DNA of 64,000 nucleotides from Veillonella parvula DSM 2008 (GTDB lineage Bacteria > Bacillota > Negativicutes > Veillonellales > Veillonellaceae), in assembly GCF_000024945.1 (NCBI RefSeq), contig NC_013520.1, forward strand, positions 1,078,501 to 1,142,500, given 5' to 3'. The notes below the pieces were generated by a model that saw nothing but the letters and a program-made list of their open reading frames with translations, was not told the origin of the DNA and made no database searches. Positions 62,438 through 64,000 of the stretch are shown in pieces. Numbering within the stretch: the first letter of the stretch is position 1; each line of letters begins with the position of its first letter. A program made the position numbers and the translations under genes.

Positions 62438-63751
62438 TCAATCCTCCTTCTTACCCAATTGTCGTTTAAGGTCTAATAAACTCATATCATTACGCTTAGC
62501 AAAAGCAGCTAATGAATCATATTCATATTTATTTCTTATTACACCAAAGCCACTGCTTTTTTTAAAAGCAATCGTACTACCTTCCCAGTCTATTTCTCCT
62601 ATAGACCTATTCAAAATATATCGTTCACATCGATAGTATCGAATACCAAGGCTAGTAGTATGCTTGAAAATTAAATTTCGTATGATCTCAATATCTTCAA
62701 CCTTACATAGAACAGTTAGCATTGTGCCTGGACGTTGTTTTTTCATCATAATCGGTGTTGTAAACACTTCTAGTGCTGGTGAAAGTAGTAACTGTTCTAT
62801 ACAAAAACCAATTTCTTCTGGTGTCATATCATCGAGATTACAAGACATTTCAATAATTGAATCTTCAGAATCATTTATCATTTCTACAAAGGCGCGAATA
62901 CAATTAGGTCTTTCAAATTGTTTAGTCCCAAATCCATAAGAAACTATCGTTGGTGTCATAACAGGCATTATACTAAATGATGTACCAAAATATTTTGCTA
63001 ATGCAGCGCCTGTAGGCGTGCATAACTCACCCTTAATCTGATAATCTGCGTACATTGGAATGCCAGCTAATAACTCCATCGTTGCTGGTGCAGGTACAGG
63101 TAGTTCTCCATGAGCACAATGAACAGTTCCAGTACCTACATGTATAGGCGATATAATAATCTCATCAAACTTCAATTTCTCTAAAAGTACACAAACGGCC
63201 ACAATATCTGCAATAGCATCGAGCATGCCCAACTCATGGAAATGAATTTGTGTCACTGTCGATTTATGAACCTTGGCCTCCGCTTGAGCTACTAAATGAT
63301 ATACGCTTATAGCATTTTGTTTACAAACATCAGAAATAGATAAACTATTAATTATATTTGTTACCTCCTGTAGGCCTCTACCATGAATATGCTCTTCACT
63401 ATGAGCATGCTCTCCATACGTATGTATCTCATTATATTTGTCGTATTTATGATAAGTACCATGATGGTGATGACCATTATGATGATTACTATTATGATGA
63501 TCACCATGATACTGATCATTAGGACTACCTTTATGGTTTTCAGATTCTTCTATACCATTAATGGTAACCACGACGCGATAGCCTTTTACTCCCTTATCTT
63601 CTTTAGATATTAGTGAGTAAGTAACATCAGGTATTCCTATTTGATTTAGTAGATTTATCCATGTTTGAGGATTATCTACTAAACCGAGTAATGTAGCAGT
63701 CAACATATCTCCTGCAATGCCCATTTGGCAATCTAAAAATAATCGTTTCAT
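62438..63751 (-). CDS. larC: Nickel insertion protein LarC (single uninterrupted frame)
   Basis: 437 residues. Start [20 protein letters not shown] is the LarC/DUF111 hallmark (FDCxxGxxGDM). A His-rich stretch of about 55 residues (about 75-130; some 20 His, for example [13 protein letters not shown]) follows, then [48 protein letters not shown], and the C-terminal nickel-CTP domain ([11 protein letters not shown]-like [28 protein letters not shown]). It inserts nickel into the pincer cofactor of LarA. In L. plantarum the protein needs a programmed frameshift; here one frame covers both parts. ATGA overlap with larB. Confidence 0.93.
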   Translation of the reverse strand: MKRLFLDCQMGIAGDMLTATLLGLVDNPQTWINLLNQIGIPDVTYSLISKEDKGVKGYRVVVTINGIEESENHKGSPNDQYHGDHHNSNHHNGHHHHGTYHKYDKYNEIHTYGEHAHSEEHIHGRGLQEVTNIINSLSISDVCKQNAISVYHLVAQAEAKVHKSTVTQIHFHELGMLDAIADIVAVCVLLEKLKFDEIIISPIHVGTGTVHCAHGELPVPAPATMELLAGIPMYADYQIKGELCTPTGAALAKYFGTSFSIMPVMTPTIVSYGFGTKQFERPNCIRAFVEMINDSEDSIIEMSCNLDDMTPEEIGFCIEQLLLSPALEVFTTPIMMKKQRPGTMLTVLCKVEDIEIIRNLIFKHTTSLGIRYYRCERYILNRSIGEIDWEGSTIAFKKSSGFGVIRNKYEYDSLAAFAKRNDMSLLDLKRQLGKKED

Positions 63752-64000
63752 TTATTTTCACCTATATGATTAATCATATTTGCCGTATAGGCAGCACCAA
63801 ATCCATTGTCTATATTGACAACCGTAACTCCACTGGCACAGGAATTAAGCATTGATAGTAGCACTGTAACGCCACCAAAGGCTGTTCCATACCCAACACT
63901 GGTAGGTACGGCAATGACAGGCACATCCACAAGTCCCCCAACTACGCTAGCTAAAGCCCCCTCCATGCCAGCAATGACAACGATAACTTTTGCAGACATA
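63748..64000 (-). CDS. larB: LarB, pyridinium-3,5-biscarboxylic acid mononucleotide synthase (C-terminal part)
   Basis: The last 83-84 residues; the gene continues past the window edge. The family-typical [41 protein letters not shown] (quoted in part) and [20 protein letters not shown] are present, related to AIR carboxylase (PurE). It makes the first intermediate of the nickel-pincer nucleotide from nicotinic acid adenine dinucleotide. Its stop overlaps the larC start by four bases (ATGA). The in-frame ATG near the edge is internal, not the start. Confidence 0.92.
   Translation of the reverse strand, partial: MSAKVIVVIAGMEGALASVVGGLVDVPVIAVPTSVGYGTAFGGVTVLLSMLNSCASGVTVVNIDNGFGAAYTANMINHIGENK

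Noticed and set aside
1-64000. CRISPR arrays, transposases, tRNA or rRNA genes
   Set aside because: No regularly spaced repeats, no transposase-like protein and no cloverleaf or ribosomal sequence was recognised by eye anywhere in the window.

Overview
The window is low-GC chromosomal DNA from a Negativicutes bacterium, most likely Veillonella or a close relative. Several genes and RNA elements are of the Firmicutes type: PolC replicase, T-box control of glyQS, an FMN riboswitch with an attenuator, TrmFO, YlqF and a comE-like competence cluster. At the same time the cell must have an outer membrane, because a complete two-partner secretion pair is present. Nickel-dependent lactate racemase genes fit a lactate-using anaerobe. 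The genus is inferred from gene content, not from a marker gene.

Layout. 1-7400: accessory and poorly known genes, namely the end of a VanW-type protein, a PAP2 phosphatase, a WG-repeat lipoprotein, an unlisted 49-residue small protein with its own promoter and terminator, a DUF4241 + HAD phosphatase pair, a DUF1848 protein, a methyltransferase and a lipoprotein. 7475-12204: a nucleoside-thioether recycling cluster (mtnP-like, mtnA, ahcY-like, deaminase mtaD). 12314-17229: hslO, then ribD-ribE-ribBA-ribH behind an FMN riboswitch. 17475-19217: quinone-dependent pyruvate oxidase poxB. 19314-29585: two small hypothetical genes, comEA-comEC-holA-polC on the minus strand, an M29 aminopeptidase and a dCMP deaminase. 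29669-34892: leuS, a secreted GH18 protein and lgt. 35009-44694: housekeeping run rplS-ylqF-rnhB, yraN-comM-dprA-topA-trmFO. 44837-48617: a MarR regulator and T-box-controlled glyQS. 48678-57934: TpsB transporter, a 2302-residue TpsA exoprotein and, one base downstream, a small membrane-anchored protein in the position of an immunity gene. 58068-60777: a DUF3100 membrane protein, a second small membrane protein and an M20 hydrolase. 61105-64000: larB(partial)-larC-larA.

How the genes work together. The recycling cluster carries three independent hints that MTA and SAH are first deaminated and then cleaved as inosine derivatives: a SAH/MTA deaminase; an AhcY with Lys where the adenine-amino-binding Glu normally sits; and a phosphorylase with Asn-Tyr-Ala where adenine-specific enzymes have Asp-Tyr-Asp. 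The rib leader shows directly how FMN could control transcription, since the same eight bases pair either with the riboswitch 5' strand or within the terminator. The PolC has lost its inserted proofreading exonuclease cleanly. The TPS locus looks like a contact-dependent inhibition-type toxin/immunity module with an unrecognised C-terminal domain.

All function calls come from reading motifs by eye. No database search, structure prediction or RNA folding program was run.
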